Assembly (NCBI GenBank): GCA_016699575.1
Contig: CP064979.1
Span: forward strand, 1 to 64,000
From: Flavobacteriales bacterium
Lineage (GTDB): Bacteria; Bacteroidota; Bacteroidia; Flavobacteriales_F; PHOS-HE28
Length of the DNA: 64,000 nucleotides
Reading direction: 5' to 3'
The first letter of the stretch is position 1, and every line of letters starts with the position of its first letter. Made by a program: the position numbers and the translations under genes. Positions 17,681 to 26,135 of this stretch are shown one piece after another. The notes beneath the pieces are model-generated. The model was given only the letters and a program-made list of their open reading frames with translations. It ran no database searches and was not told the origin of the DNA.

Positions 17681-18349
17681 ATGCCCGTGCTGGCCTACGT
17701 GCTCTTTGCCGCAGCGGTGCTGTGGTGCATCGGTGCGGTGCATGCGGCCACGCGCAGCAAGGTGTTCACCGCTGCGGTGGTGGCGCTCGGTGCGGTGCAC
17801 AGCGTGGTGGCATGGCGTGGTACCTACACCAACGCGTTGGCCTTCCCTCCCCCGCAGATGCTGCTGCTGGCGCCGGTGGTGGTGGCGCTGCTTGTGGCGC
17901 TGGCCATGCAACGCGGGCGCGCGTGGCTGGGCGGGTTGCCGCTGGTGCCGCTCACCGCCGTGCACGTGCTGCGTTTACCGGTGGAGCTGGTGCTGCACCA
18001 AGGGTACGAGGCGGGCCTTGTGCCGCGCGACATGACGTACAGCGGCTTCAACTTCGACATCGCGAGCGGCATCAGCGCGGCCTTGATGCTACTGTGGCTG
18101 CGCAGCAAGCGACCACCCGGCAGAGGCGTGCTCATCGCGTGGAACCTTGCTTGCCTGGTGCTGCTCTTCATCGTGGTGGTCACCGCGGTGCTGAGCATTC
18201 CGAGCAGCGTGCAGCGCATCAATTTCTCCACGCCCAACGTGCTGGTGACTGCCGTGCCGTGGGTGCTGCTACCGGCCATGTTGGTGCCGGTGGTGCTGTG
18301 GGCGCATGTTGCGGCATTGACCGGTTTGCTCGGTGGGCGGAGGCAGTAG
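17681..18349 (+). CDS. Predicted multi-pass membrane protein of unknown function
   Basis: A 222-residue, very hydrophobic protein with about six membrane-spanning segments: residues ~3-20, 29-45, 60-78, 85-100, 125-145 and 150-215, the last region covering two spans. Short basic loops such as RSKRPPGR suggest positive-inside topology. No transporter signature or conserved catalytic residue is visible and I do not recognise the family. It is divergently oriented from the YCF48-repeat gene, with only 22 nt between the two starts. Confidence 0.7.
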   Translation: MPVLAYVLFAAAVLWCIGAVHAATRSKVFTAAVVALGAVHSVVAWRGTYTNALAFPPPQMLLLAPVVVALLVALAMQRGRAWLGGLPLVPLTAVHVLRLPVELVLHQGYEAGLVPRDMTYSGFNFDIASGISAALMLLWLRSKRPPGRGVLIAWNLACLVLLFIVVVTAVLSIPSSVQRINFSTPNVLVTAVPWVLLPAMLVPVVLWAHVAALTGLLGGRRQ

Positions 18350-18361
18350 TGAGGCAAGCGC

Positions 18362-18398
18362 AAAAACGAACGCCCGCCCTGTTGTCCAGAGCGGGCGT
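18362..18398 (-). terminator. Rho-independent terminator of the NTF2-like lipoprotein gene
   Basis: An 8-bp stem ACGCCCGC/GCGGGCGT (18370-18377 and 18391-18398) is followed on the minus strand by TCGTTTTTG, a T-rich tract. It lies 22 nt after the stop of the gene at 18420-18938 and could also act on the convergent upstream gene. Confidence 0.75.
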
Positions 18399-18419
18399 CG
18401 CTGCATGATCGATCAATGC

Positions 18420-18938
18420 TCAGGGCTGCACCGCGGCCACGGCGGCTTCCTCCTTGGCCTTGCTGCTGGTGCTGATCTCGCGCACGCACTGCCAGCTGTC
18501 GCCGCTCTTCTTGAAGATGGCGAAGTAGGTGCCTTGGTCCACCACCGCGCCGGTCTTGTCGGTGTCGGTCCACGAGCCGATCTCGGTCACGTGGTCGGTG
18601 CCAGCGAAGACATCGATGACCTTGAAGGTGGGCGTGCGGCCCAAGGTGTCGTTGGCCATCTTATCGGCCATGTCCTGGCGCAGGCTGGCCTTGCCCATGA
18701 GGGGTTCGCGGTGCATGCCGTAGCTCACCACATCGTCGGCGTAATAGCTCATCACGGCATCCACGTTCTTGGCGGCTGCGGCTGTGGCATAGGCATCCTC
18801 CATGCCTTGGATGGTGGCGGTGAGGGCAGCTGCATCCACGGCGGGCGCGGCCATGGGCTCGCTGGGTGCAGGGCTGCTGCAGGCGGCGAAGAGCGCGAGA
18901 CCGCAGACAGCAATGGGGAACAAGGTGCTTGTGCGCAT
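18420..18938 (-). CDS. Lipoprotein with SnoaL/NTF2-like domain (DUF4440-type)
   Basis: A 172-residue protein with a lipoprotein signal (PIAVCGLALFAAC, lipid-anchored Cys about residue 20). The mature part has the NTF2-like cone fold pattern: IQGMEDAYATAAAAKNVDAV then MSYYADDVVSYG, and a C-terminal strand WQCVREISTSSK. Family members are small ligand-binding or enzyme-like domains (SgcJ/EcaC/ketosteroid isomerase group), and the substrate cannot be predicted. Its own terminator follows, so it is probably monocistronic. Confidence 0.8.
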   Translation of the reverse strand: MRTSTLFPIAVCGLALFAACSSPAPSEPMAAPAVDAAALTATIQGMEDAYATAAAAKNVDAVMSYYADDVVSYGMHREPLMGKASLRQDMADKMANDTLGRTPTFKVIDVFAGTDHVTEIGSWTDTDKTGAVVDQGTYFAIFKKSGDSWQCVREISTSSKAKEEAAVAAVQP

Positions 18939-19068
18939 GGTGAAGAAGGGGTTGGTTGGGCGAGGGACGGGGAATTCCGCCTTCGTATCAAAGATGATCG
19001 TTTATTCCGGACCGATCCCGCGCTGACGCCGTGTGCTCCCGAACGAAGCCATGCAGCGGCGAAGTCCG

Positions 19069-19197
19069 TCACGCCAACAAGAGCCATGCTGCGGCAGCCA
19101 GCAGCACCAGCACCGAAACCGCGAGCAGGAAGCGCGCGGCGGCACGCTTCCACCGCGGTGTGTCGTTGTTGAAGAACCAAGGGTAGAACTGCTTCAC
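19069..19197 (-). CDS. Possible small single-span membrane protein
   Basis: A 42-residue frame from a GTG at 19197: KQFYPWFFNNDTPRWKRAAA followed by a 20-residue hydrophobic stretch (RFLLAVSVLVLLAAAAWLLL). The basic residues before the span fit positive-inside topology. The longer open frame upstream crosses a hairpin repeat and is not credible. Coding status is uncertain because it is short and has only the GTG start. Confidence 0.4.
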   Translation of the reverse strand: MKQFYPWFFNNDTPRWKRAAARFLLAVSVLVLLAAAAWLLLA

Positions 19198-19220
19198 GGC
19201 CCTGCAAGTTGGCCCTAAGA

Positions 19221-19377
19221 GCCTGTTTGGGATCCCTTCGAACTCGCTCTCCGGTCTCTTTTCCGCCCATGCTTCGCCGGAAAATAATCCCGTAGGCACC
19301 GCTACGCGATGATTTTCCGGATGCGCCTGAACGAAAAATAGCCTCGGAGCCCTTCGTTCAAGAGAGCCCAAACAGGC
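19221..19377. repeat. Nested inverted-repeat (MITE-like) element
   Basis: Outer arms GCCTGTTTGGG (19221-19231) and CCCAAACAGGC (19367-19377) are perfect inverted repeats and extend imperfectly to ~24 bp. Inside lies a second hairpin, CCGGAAAAT...ATTTTCCGG, enclosing CGTAG...CTACG. No transposase is encoded. The structure resembles a non-autonomous mobile element or large hairpin between two minus-strand genes. Confidence 0.65.
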
Positions 19378-19379
19378 CC

Positions 19380-19418
19380 CAACGCCGAAGCCCTGGCAAT
19401 ACCAGGGCCCCGGTGTTG
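19380..19418 (-). terminator. Strong hairpin downstream of csbD
   Basis: CAACGCCGAAGCCCTGG pairs with CCAGGGCCCCGGTGTTG around a 5-nt loop (CAATA), with two mismatches. It follows the CsbD stop by 13 nt on the minus strand. There is no clear T-tract, so it may act as a terminator or RNA-stabilising hairpin. Confidence 0.55.
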
Positions 19419-19431
19419 GGCACGACGCGGC

Positions 19432-19656
19432 TCAGCTGTTCGCCTTCCGCTCGTGCGTGGGCTTGCCCAAGCGCTCGATCAGCTCGTGCACCTGTTCTTT
19501 CGTCTGGCCGAGCTTATTCTGCAGGCGGCCGACCAGTTCATCTTCCTTGCCCTCGGCGTAGAGCAGATCGTTGTCGGTGAGGTCGGCGTACTGCTGCTTC
19601 AGCTTGCCTTTGATCTCGTTCCAGTTGCCTTTGATCTTGTCCGTTGTAGCACTCAT
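19432..19656 (-). CDS. CsbD-family stress-response protein
   Basis: A 74-residue, highly charged protein beginning MSATTDKIKGNWNEIKGKLK, the hallmark start of the CsbD family, followed by DLTDNDLLYAEGKEDELVGR and LQNKLGQTKEQVHELI. The chosen ATG is the family's usual start; the frame extends upstream only as noise. CsbD proteins are small helical proteins induced by general stress, with no known enzymatic activity. A hairpin follows the stop. Confidence 0.9.
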   Translation of the reverse strand: MSATTDKIKGNWNEIKGKLKQQYADLTDNDLLYAEGKEDELVGRLQNKLGQTKEQVHELIERLGKPTHERKANS

Positions 19657-19815
19657 GGCTGTTGGGGTGTTTGGGGTTCGGGCTGTGTGGACCACGGAGC
19701 GTGCCACGCGCGGAAAGTCGCGCCGGGCAGGGCATTCGTTCAACTTGGTGTTCCGAGGCGCGGGGTGGTGCGGCCTCGTTCGGGGGCGATCGCGCCACGC
19801 GATGGGACTGCACGC

Positions 19816-19823
19816 TACCTTCC
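19816..19823 (+). promoter_or_regulatory. Putative -7 element of the glycine-rich protein gene
   Basis: TACCTTCC starts exactly 12 nt before the ATG at 19828, matching the spacing seen at other leaderless-type starts here. Confidence 0.45.
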
Positions 19824-19827
19824 CACC

Positions 19828-20766
19828 ATGAGAACACTTCTCCTCCCCTTCCTCATCGTTGCCGCGGCGCTCAACGCGCAAGTGGTGATCACGCAAACCA
19901 CGCAATGGACGGTGCCTGCGGGTGTCGATACCGCCACGTTCGAGCTGATCGGCGCGGGCGGCAGCGGTGGCACCAACGGCGGTGGTGGTGGTGGTGGCGG
20001 TGGTTACGCGCGACGCACCACTGCGGTGACGCCCGGCACAACGTACAGCATTGTGGTGGGCGCAGGTGGCAGCGGCACGGGCACCATCGTGGGCGGCTTG
20101 GGCATGTTCGCCGAGGCCGGTGGCAACGGCAGCAGCGTGCCCAACCCCAACCTGGGCGGCGGCGGTGCTGGCGGCAACGGCGTGGGCGGTCAGGTGAACC
20201 GCACGGGCGGCACGGGCGGTGGTGGCTACTGGACCTACTTCGGTGGCGGCGGCGGCGGCGCGGCAGGGCCCACAAGCAACGGCGGCATTGGCGGCAACAC
20301 GATCGTGTGGAACGGCAACAACTGCCTCACACCCGGTGGTGCTGGTGGCACCAGCGGTGGCGGCCCGTCCGGTACCGGGGGCAAGGGCGCGGGTTTCACC
20401 GATAACAATTGCACGGTGACCGACCCTGAGGGCAATGGCGACAACTACGGCGCGGGTGGCGGCGGTGGTAATGGCATCGGTTCGCCCGGCGGCACGGGCA
20501 GCGGCGGCGTGTGCATCATCTCTTGGAATTCATCGAGCGCCGTGGCCGAGAGCGGTGCGTTGGAGAGCGTCTCTGCCGTGTTCATTGATGGGCAGCTCTT
20601 GGTGCGCAACGCGCCAGCGGGTGCGGTGTGCACGTTGGTGGATGCGCGCGGCGCAGTGATCTGGAGCGGTGCGGCGAATGCGTTTGCAAGTGATGCGGCC
20701 CCGGGTGTGTATGCATTGAGCGTGAAGGCGGGGAAGGAAGAGAAGGTGGTGAGGGTAGTTTGGTGA
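19828..20766 (+). CDS. Secreted glycine-rich protein with T9SS-like C-terminal domain
   Basis: A 312-residue precursor. It has a signal peptide (MRTLLLPFLIVAAALNAQ), a short beta module (ITQTTQWTVPAGVDTATFEL), then about 190 residues extremely rich in glycine (runs such as GTNGGGGGGGGGY). The ending, SVSAVFIDGQLLVRNAPAGA to AGKEEKVVRVVW, is compatible with a compact T9SS sorting domain. Glycine-rich proteins with this architecture are surface or matrix proteins; no enzyme motif is present. The choice of ATG at 19828 is supported by the signal peptide and an upstream TACCTTCC. Confidence 0.8.
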   Translation: MRTLLLPFLIVAAALNAQVVITQTTQWTVPAGVDTATFELIGAGGSGGTNGGGGGGGGGYARRTTAVTPGTTYSIVVGAGGSGTGTIVGGLGMFAEAGGNGSSVPNPNLGGGGAGGNGVGGQVNRTGGTGGGGYWTYFGGGGGGAAGPTSNGGIGGNTIVWNGNNCLTPGGAGGTSGGGPSGTGGKGAGFTDNNCTVTDPEGNGDNYGAGGGGGNGIGSPGGTGSGGVCIISWNSSSAVAESGALESVSAVFIDGQLLVRNAPAGAVCTLVDARGAVIWSGAANAFASDAAPGVYALSVKAGKEEKVVRVVW

Positions 20767-21183
20767 GTGTTTCCACCTTTTCCTTGACGAAAAGGTGGAG
20801 CCAAAAGTCAACCACGATCAAAGCCGCAATCCGGCTCGCACGGGCCCGCAGCACGGGCTCCCCGAGCCGGATGCGGCCGCGCTGATCGTGGACACCTCCC
20901 CGCAGCTGCCTGCATGGAAGCTCCTTAGTGGGAGGGATCGCACCCTCGTCATCGCGAGGGTCGCATTTGGACCCGAAGCGATCCAGCATGGCATCAGTCC
21001 CTGGCTGGATCGCGTCGCTCGCAAAGCCGCGCTCACGATGTTGGAGGTGGAACGTATTGATGGCCGGTTGACCTGTCGCGATACGCCAGCGGGTGCGGCG
21101 CGCGTTTTGACAAGCGACGTGTTGACGATACGGACCGGCTTCCCTGTAACCAACGCGGCCTCCGAACGTCCTTTACACAGCCG
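20767..21183. repeat. Gene-free stretch with REP-like hairpin element
   Basis: Between the glycine-rich gene and the esterase there is ~415 bp without a credible gene. It begins with TTTCCACCTTTTCCTTGACG, a GC-poor tract of a type seen as a dispersed intergenic repeat. A REP-like unit follows at ~20946-21029: CTCGTCATCGCGAGGG, then GCGATCCAGC (20978-20987) paired with GCTGGATCGC (21004-21013). One open frame crosses it but lacks coding character. Confidence 0.55.
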
Positions 21184-22431
21184 ATGAAACGAACCGCCCC
21201 GCTCCTGCTGCTCCTGTCCTCGCTATTGGTGGATGCCACCGCCCAGGACTGTAGCACCGATTTCGTCACCAAGCGCTTCAAGACCACGGTGGAGCGCAAC
21301 GTGGAGTACAGCAAGGCGCTGAACTACCGCGGCGTGATGGACACCCTGCGCATGAACATCTGGAAGCCGGTGAACGACGGCCTCACGGAGCGGCCGGTCA
21401 TCATTTTCGCTCACGGCGGCGGCTTCATGGGCGGGCACCGCGCCACGCTCGATTCGCTGTGCATGCAGTGGGCCGCGCGCGGTTACGTGGCGGCCACCAT
21501 CAGCTACCGGCTGGGCTTCCATGCCCCATGGCCGAAACGTATGCCGTACACCTACGACCGCGCCGAAGTGGTACGCGCCGCCTGCCGCGCCACCATGGAC
21601 ATGCGCAACGCCGTGCGCTTCCTCAAGGCGCGCGCACCCATGTACCGCGCAAGCACCGAGGACTTCTTCGTGGGCGGCTTCAGCGCGGGCGCTATCACGG
21701 CATTGCACGCCACGTACATGGACAACGAGAAAGAGATCCCCGTCGAATGCGGCGAGATGGGCATGGTGTACGAGAAGTTGACGCCCTATGCGCGTCCTGA
21801 CCTGGGTATCCGCGAGCAGGAGCTCTCCCCCATGGCCACCGACGCTTCGGTGAAGGGCTGTCTGAGCTTCTTCGGCGCCATCCTCGACACGCGCTACATC
21901 GATGCCGCAGATGACCCCGCGTTGTTCACCTACCACCAGGTGGGCGATCCCGTGGTGGGCTGCGGTTCGCAACCCGCCCTTTGGGGCCTGCGCCTGGAGA
22001 TGAGCACCAACTATCCCGTGCTGCAAGGCGCATGCGGGATCGATGAGCGCGCCATGGACCTTGACATGTCCGCCGACCATTACCAGACCTACCTGCACAA
22101 AGGCCCCGATCATGCGGTGCACAACATGGAGCTAGTGGACAGTCTGGCGGCCGTTTTTGCTGCACAGCAGATCTGCCCGCGCAAAACCTTCAGTATGACG
22201 ATGCCCGCGAAACCCGCACAGGACGAGGTGCCCCAGATGGGCGACGACAACGACGGTACGCACGCCACCGACAGCCTGGGCCGCCCCACCATCGTGGGCA
22301 TCGGCGAGCGCTGGTTGCGCCGCTACGTGGAGAAGAAGATCCAGGAGAAGGACGTGGAGGGCAAGAGCATCGGCACGCAGCTGATGAACGAAGGCATCCG
22401 TCGCTGGACGGAGAGCATCGTGGAGCCCTGA
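21184..22431 (+). CDS. Secreted alpha/beta-hydrolase (carboxylesterase-like)
   Basis: A 415-residue precursor with signal peptide MKRTAPLLLLLSSLLVDATA. The hydrolase core shows the oxyanion-hole motif FAHGGGFMGGHR (residues ~77-88) and the nucleophile elbow VGGFSAGA near 162, with the Ser as nucleophile. A late Asp and His (KGPDHAVHNMEL near 305) could complete the triad. The family cleaves short-chain esters or acylated sugars and peptides; the natural substrate is not evident. It lacks a T9SS domain, so a periplasmic location is likely. Confidence 0.85.
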   Translation: MKRTAPLLLLLSSLLVDATAQDCSTDFVTKRFKTTVERNVEYSKALNYRGVMDTLRMNIWKPVNDGLTERPVIIFAHGGGFMGGHRATLDSLCMQWAARGYVAATISYRLGFHAPWPKRMPYTYDRAEVVRAACRATMDMRNAVRFLKARAPMYRASTEDFFVGGFSAGAITALHATYMDNEKEIPVECGEMGMVYEKLTPYARPDLGIREQELSPMATDASVKGCLSFFGAILDTRYIDAADDPALFTYHQVGDPVVGCGSQPALWGLRLEMSTNYPVLQGACGIDERAMDLDMSADHYQTYLHKGPDHAVHNMELVDSLAAVFAAQQICPRKTFSMTMPAKPAQDEVPQMGDDNDGTHATDSLGRPTIVGIGERWLRRYVEKKIQEKDVEGKSIGTQLMNEGIRRWTESIVEP

Positions 22432-22435
22432 CGCG

Positions 22436-22590
22436 ATCCCGGCTCAAGGCCGGGATGATAGCGTGGAACGGTGCTCCCTGTGGAAACGACAGAGGCCCGG
22501 TCCCGCCTCTTGGCCGGGATGACAGACCAGGATGGAGGATGTGGGAACGACAGAGGCCCGGTCTCCCGACCAGGCCTCGTCGTTCAACTG
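22436..22590. repeat. GC-rich dispersed repeat cluster with hairpins
   Basis: Immediately after the esterase gene, ATCCCGGC (22436-22443) pairs with GCCGGGAT (22449-22456); this could end transcription. Downstream, AACGACAGAGGCCCGGTC occurs twice about 62 bp apart, each followed by a degenerate version of the same hairpin. The pattern is typical of dispersed intergenic repeats rather than coding DNA. Confidence 0.6.
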
Positions 22591-22601
22591 CACCTGCTAC
22601 C

Positions 22602-23531
22602 TCACATGTTCCCAAGGTCTGACTGGAACTCCGCCAACGTGGTTGGCGAGAGCTGGATGGTCTGGTTCATGCCCGCCGACACCGTGGTGGTGGTGAACGA
22701 CGACGAGACCGCTCCATTGATCTGCGAAATGGCAACAATGATCATGTTCATGCCCACCGGCAAAGTGTAGTAGCTGCCTGTCGAGAACACACTGCCCGAA
22801 GTGTTGTGCACGGCGGTCATCGCGTTCTGGTCAGGGAACACCAGCCAGACGAAGGTGTTGTCCTCGTTGTGGCCTGCGGGGCACGTCACCTGCACGGAAG
22901 TCTGGTTGCCGCCGCCCATGAAGTAGTCGCAGTTCACCCAATCGAGCGTGTCCTCACCGATCACGAAGGCGCTGGAATCAATGCTCAGATCGGGGTTCGC
23001 GAACGGATCCCACACGATGGTGCCGTCAGCGTCCACATCGCCGATGAAGAGCCCCATGTTGGGATCAACGCCGTTGGGCGCTGGCACGATCACGGTGGTG
23101 CTGCCGGTGGCGAGCCACAGCTGTTCGCCGTTCTGCGTGGCGTTCAAGTAGTACTGCCCACCGCTGATCAGCGGCTTCATCTGCCCGTTGTCATTGCCGA
23201 GCGTCTGCTTGTTCAGCCACACCATGTCGGCCACATTGAGCGCTTCGACCAGCACCACTTCCACAGCGCCGGTGGCAACAGTACCGTTCTGGCGCATGAA
23301 GGCGTTAGGTGCGAAGAACGCGGTGACACCATCCTGCCCGCTCACCTGGCCGCCCGTTGCAGCCTGCACGGTGAACGTCTGCTTCGCGTCCTCAACATTG
23401 TCGCTGAAGATCTGCCGCAACGGGTTCTGCGTGACGGGCGCGGGGCCACCGCTCGATGTTTCCTTCTTGCAACCAACAGCCACCATCGCCACCGCGACGC
23501 AGCCGGTCAACATCCACTTCATGCTCTTCAT
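22602..23531 (-). CDS. Lipoprotein of unknown function
   Basis: A ~309-residue protein. The ATG at 23531 gives a clean lipoprotein signal (MKWMLTGCVAVAMVAVGCKK, lipidated Cys followed by KK), though a start four codons upstream is possible. The mature part is beta-rich with many Asn, Thr and Gly residues (VSGQDGVTAFFAPNAFMRQN, VPAPNGVDPNMGLFIGD) and no visible catalytic motif. It is probably anchored in the outer membrane. The family is not recognised. Confidence 0.7.
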   Translation of the reverse strand: MKSMKWMLTGCVAVAMVAVGCKKETSSGGPAPVTQNPLRQIFSDNVEDAKQTFTVQAATGGQVSGQDGVTAFFAPNAFMRQNGTVATGAVEVVLVEALNVADMVWLNKQTLGNDNGQMKPLISGGQYYLNATQNGEQLWLATGSTTVIVPAPNGVDPNMGLFIGDVDADGTIVWDPFANPDLSIDSSAFVIGEDTLDWVNCDYFMGGGNQTSVQVTCPAGHNEDNTFVWLVFPDQNAMTAVHNTSGSVFSTGSYYTLPVGMNMIIVAISQINGAVSSSFTTTTVSAGMNQTIQLSPTTLAEFQSDLGNM

Positions 23532-23606
23532 GGTCCGATCCATTTAGGGGTTTCGGATCCATGACGCGGCAGCCGTTGCACCGCGCTGCCCCGGAACACG
23601 AACTAT

Positions 23607-25064
23607 TTATTTTCCGGGCTGCACAATACGCCGCGTGCTGATGGCGGCCATGCCGATGTACGTGAGCGCACCGTTCACCAGCAGCGTCTCGAAGCCCATC
23701 TTGTAGCCACCGAAAAGACCGGCGGAGTACATGCGCAGCACGAACGTGATGACCGCCGAGGCGATGGTGATGACCGGCACCAGTTCCTCCTTGGGCTTGC
23801 CCTTGCCGAAGAGCCCGAAGGCAAAGAGCCCGAGCAACGGCCCGTAAGTGATAGCGGCCAAACCGAAGAGCGTGTTGATGATGGTGGCGTCCTGCCGTCG
23901 GAAGAACCAGAGGATGCACAGCATGAACACACCGGCCATGGCCAGGTGCACCAAACGCCGGATGCGGCGCTGCTTGGCTTCGTCCCACCCACGGTCGCGG
24001 ATGCCGATGAGGTCGATGCAGGTGCTGGCGGTGAGCGCGGTGAGCGCACCATCGGCGCTGGGGAACAGCGCGCTGATAAGGCCCACGATGAAAAGCAAAC
24101 CGATCCACTGCGGGAAGTGTTCGAGCGCGAGCATCGGGAAGAGGTCATCGCTCTTGGCAGGCGCTTCAATGCCCATCTGGCCGAGCTTCAACCACAACAG
24201 AGCACCGAGCAACAAGAACAGCACGTTCACCCCGAGCAGCACCACGCTGAACACCCGCATGTTCTTCTGCGCGCCGTCCACCGTGCGCACGCTCAGGTTC
24301 TTCTGCATCATCTCCTGGTCCAGACCGGTCATGACGATGGTGATGAACATGCCGCTGAGCACCTGTTTGAGAAAGAAGCCCTCGCTGCGCCAGTCGGTGT
24401 TCCACACATCGAGCATGCCGCTGTCGGAGAGCGCGGTGGACCAATCGGCCATGCCAGCGCTGTTGGTGATGTACACGATGGTGCCCACCAGCGCTGCAAG
24501 CATGAAGAGCGTTTGCAGGGTGTCGGTCCATACGATGGTCTTCACGCCGCCATGCAGGGTGTAGAGCACGATCATCAGCATCACCACACCCGCCGTAACC
24601 CAGAAGGGCACCTCCATGTCACTCATGGTGAATTGGTGGATCACATTGAGCACCACATAAATGCGCAGCGTCGCGCCCATCAACCGGCTGATGATGAACC
24701 ACGATGCCCCCGTGCGGTAGCTCACCATGCCGAAGCGCTCGCGCAGGTAGCCGTAAATGCTGGTGAGCTGCATGCGGTAGTAGAGCGGCAGCAGGATGCC
24801 CGCCACGATCCAGTAACCGATGGCGAAGCCGATGACCAATTGCAGGTAGTGCCACTTGCCCGCCTGCACCGCGCCCGGCACACTGATGAAGGTGACGCCG
24901 CTGAGGCTGGTGCCGATCATGCCGAAGGCCACCACCCACCACAGGCTTTTCTTGTCGCCGCTGTAGAACGCGTGCTCACCAGCGCCACGGCCCGTCCACC
25001 AGGCAATGCCCAACAGCACCAGGAAGTAGCCGAACACGATGGAGAGGAGAAGGACCGGGCTCAT
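23607..25064 (-). CDS. Sodium:solute symporter (SSF family)
   Basis: A 485-residue integral membrane protein with the family's ~13 hydrophobic spans. Typical SSF sequence is present: WWVVAFGMIGTSLSGVTFIS in the second span region, where the Ser/Thr cluster binds sodium, and LFPSADGALTALTASTC around residue 340, the SSF signature. Members co-transport sodium with sugars, amino acids, sialic acid or similar small molecules; the substrate is not predictable here. It is flanked by lipoprotein genes with no obvious pathway partners. Confidence 0.9.
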   Translation of the reverse strand: MSPVLLLSIVFGYFLVLLGIAWWTGRGAGEHAFYSGDKKSLWWVVAFGMIGTSLSGVTFISVPGAVQAGKWHYLQLVIGFAIGYWIVAGILLPLYYRMQLTSIYGYLRERFGMVSYRTGASWFIISRLMGATLRIYVVLNVIHQFTMSDMEVPFWVTAGVVMLMIVLYTLHGGVKTIVWTDTLQTLFMLAALVGTIVYITNSAGMADWSTALSDSGMLDVWNTDWRSEGFFLKQVLSGMFITIVMTGLDQEMMQKNLSVRTVDGAQKNMRVFSVVLLGVNVLFLLLGALLWLKLGQMGIEAPAKSDDLFPMLALEHFPQWIGLLFIVGLISALFPSADGALTALTASTCIDLIGIRDRGWDEAKQRRIRRLVHLAMAGVFMLCILWFFRRQDATIINTLFGLAAITYGPLLGLFAFGLFGKGKPKEELVPVITIASAVITFVLRMYSAGLFGGYKMGFETLLVNGALTYIGMAAISTRRIVQPGK

Positions 25065-25208
25065 GCCACGAAAGAAGGCGGGGCGATTAGATGATCAGAC
25101 GATCGGATGATCAGATGATGAACAGGGCGCGGGGGGTTGTTTCCAATGACCGGACGGTCGCATCACAATCTACCTTTCCGTGCGCCGTTCCAATATCACG
25201 TTTCGAGC

Positions 25209-26051
25209 ATGTCAAGACGCTGGTGCATCCTTCCGTCCTTCATTGCCCTTCAGGCGATGTCGCAGTGCGCTACGGTGCTCGATGGTCCAGATTGGAAAGA
25301 GATGGTGGATGCGGAACTAACGAATTCTGTGGTGCAAGAATGGGGACTTGAATACACCGTATTGGCACCCTTGCCGATTTCATCAGACACTGCATGGCGG
25401 TTGCCCTCCGATCGCGATGACATGAACCTGGTCGCCTTCCATCGTAACGGCAGCCTAAAATTCCGGCAAACGACCAAGCACGATTGGCGGGAGGAGGTTC
25501 ACTTCGACACGAGCGGAGTTGTTGAGTCTTACAGATTCGTTTCGAAGCGGGCCGGGATGCGCCATGAACGGGACTTGGATCACAGCACCGGCCAACTCAC
25601 TGAAACCACCCTGCATCGGATCCAGCTACCATCTGGCCGATATGAGACGAAGAAACTTCCTCCCGCCATCACACGAAAAGGAAACAAGCTGTTCGCTCGT
25701 CATGAGGTGATCTCAACGCATGACTCGTTGGGAACCCTTATCTCCAACTATGTGAGCAACGACACTACCGAGTCCGTGATCGAATACGCAGCGAACGGAG
25801 ATACGGTCCGTTACAGCTGCACCCATCGAACGCAGTACGTGGAAGAAGAAAACACAACGATCGATAAGGGTAGTGGAGTCAGACTGCGCCTGGAACCTGA
25901 CACGCAAGATCCGAGCAAACACGTCTACGTGATTTGGTTGAACGGCGAATTGTATAGGTCCGGGCGCACCGAACTGACCGGATTTTATCCCCCCGGTCTC
26001 GTTTCCACCGCGGACGAATTGATGCGCCGTTACAAATGCGGAGAGTTGTAG
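25209..26051 (+). CDS. Uncharacterised secreted protein
   Basis: A 280-residue protein from the ATG at 25209, which precedes a weak signal peptide (SRRWCILPSFIALQAMSQCA). The body is mixed alpha/beta and rich in charged residues (VVESYRFVSKRAGMRHERDL, NDTTESVIEYAANGDTVRYS), similar to MORN/antitoxin-like repeat-poor secreted proteins of Bacteroidota. It has no sorting domain or motif I recognise. Codon use is somewhat lower in G+C than the neighbouring genes. Confidence 0.6.
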   Translation: MSRRWCILPSFIALQAMSQCATVLDGPDWKEMVDAELTNSVVQEWGLEYTVLAPLPISSDTAWRLPSDRDDMNLVAFHRNGSLKFRQTTKHDWREEVHFDTSGVVESYRFVSKRAGMRHERDLDHSTGQLTETTLHRIQLPSGRYETKKLPPAITRKGNKLFARHEVISTHDSLGTLISNYVSNDTTESVIEYAANGDTVRYSCTHRTQYVEEENTTIDKGSGVRLRLEPDTQDPSKHVYVIWLNGELYRSGRTELTGFYPPGLVSTADELMRRYKCGEL

Positions 26052-26135
26052 TGAGAGCGCCCCCTGGATGACCACACATGCGAGTAAGCGCTTGCACAAC
26101 GCTCTCGCGGGAAAGCCGCCTACAGCGTCACCCGC

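Noticed and set aside
20795..21187. 130-codon frame before the esterase
   Set aside because: It runs through a REP-like hairpin and lacks coding composition.
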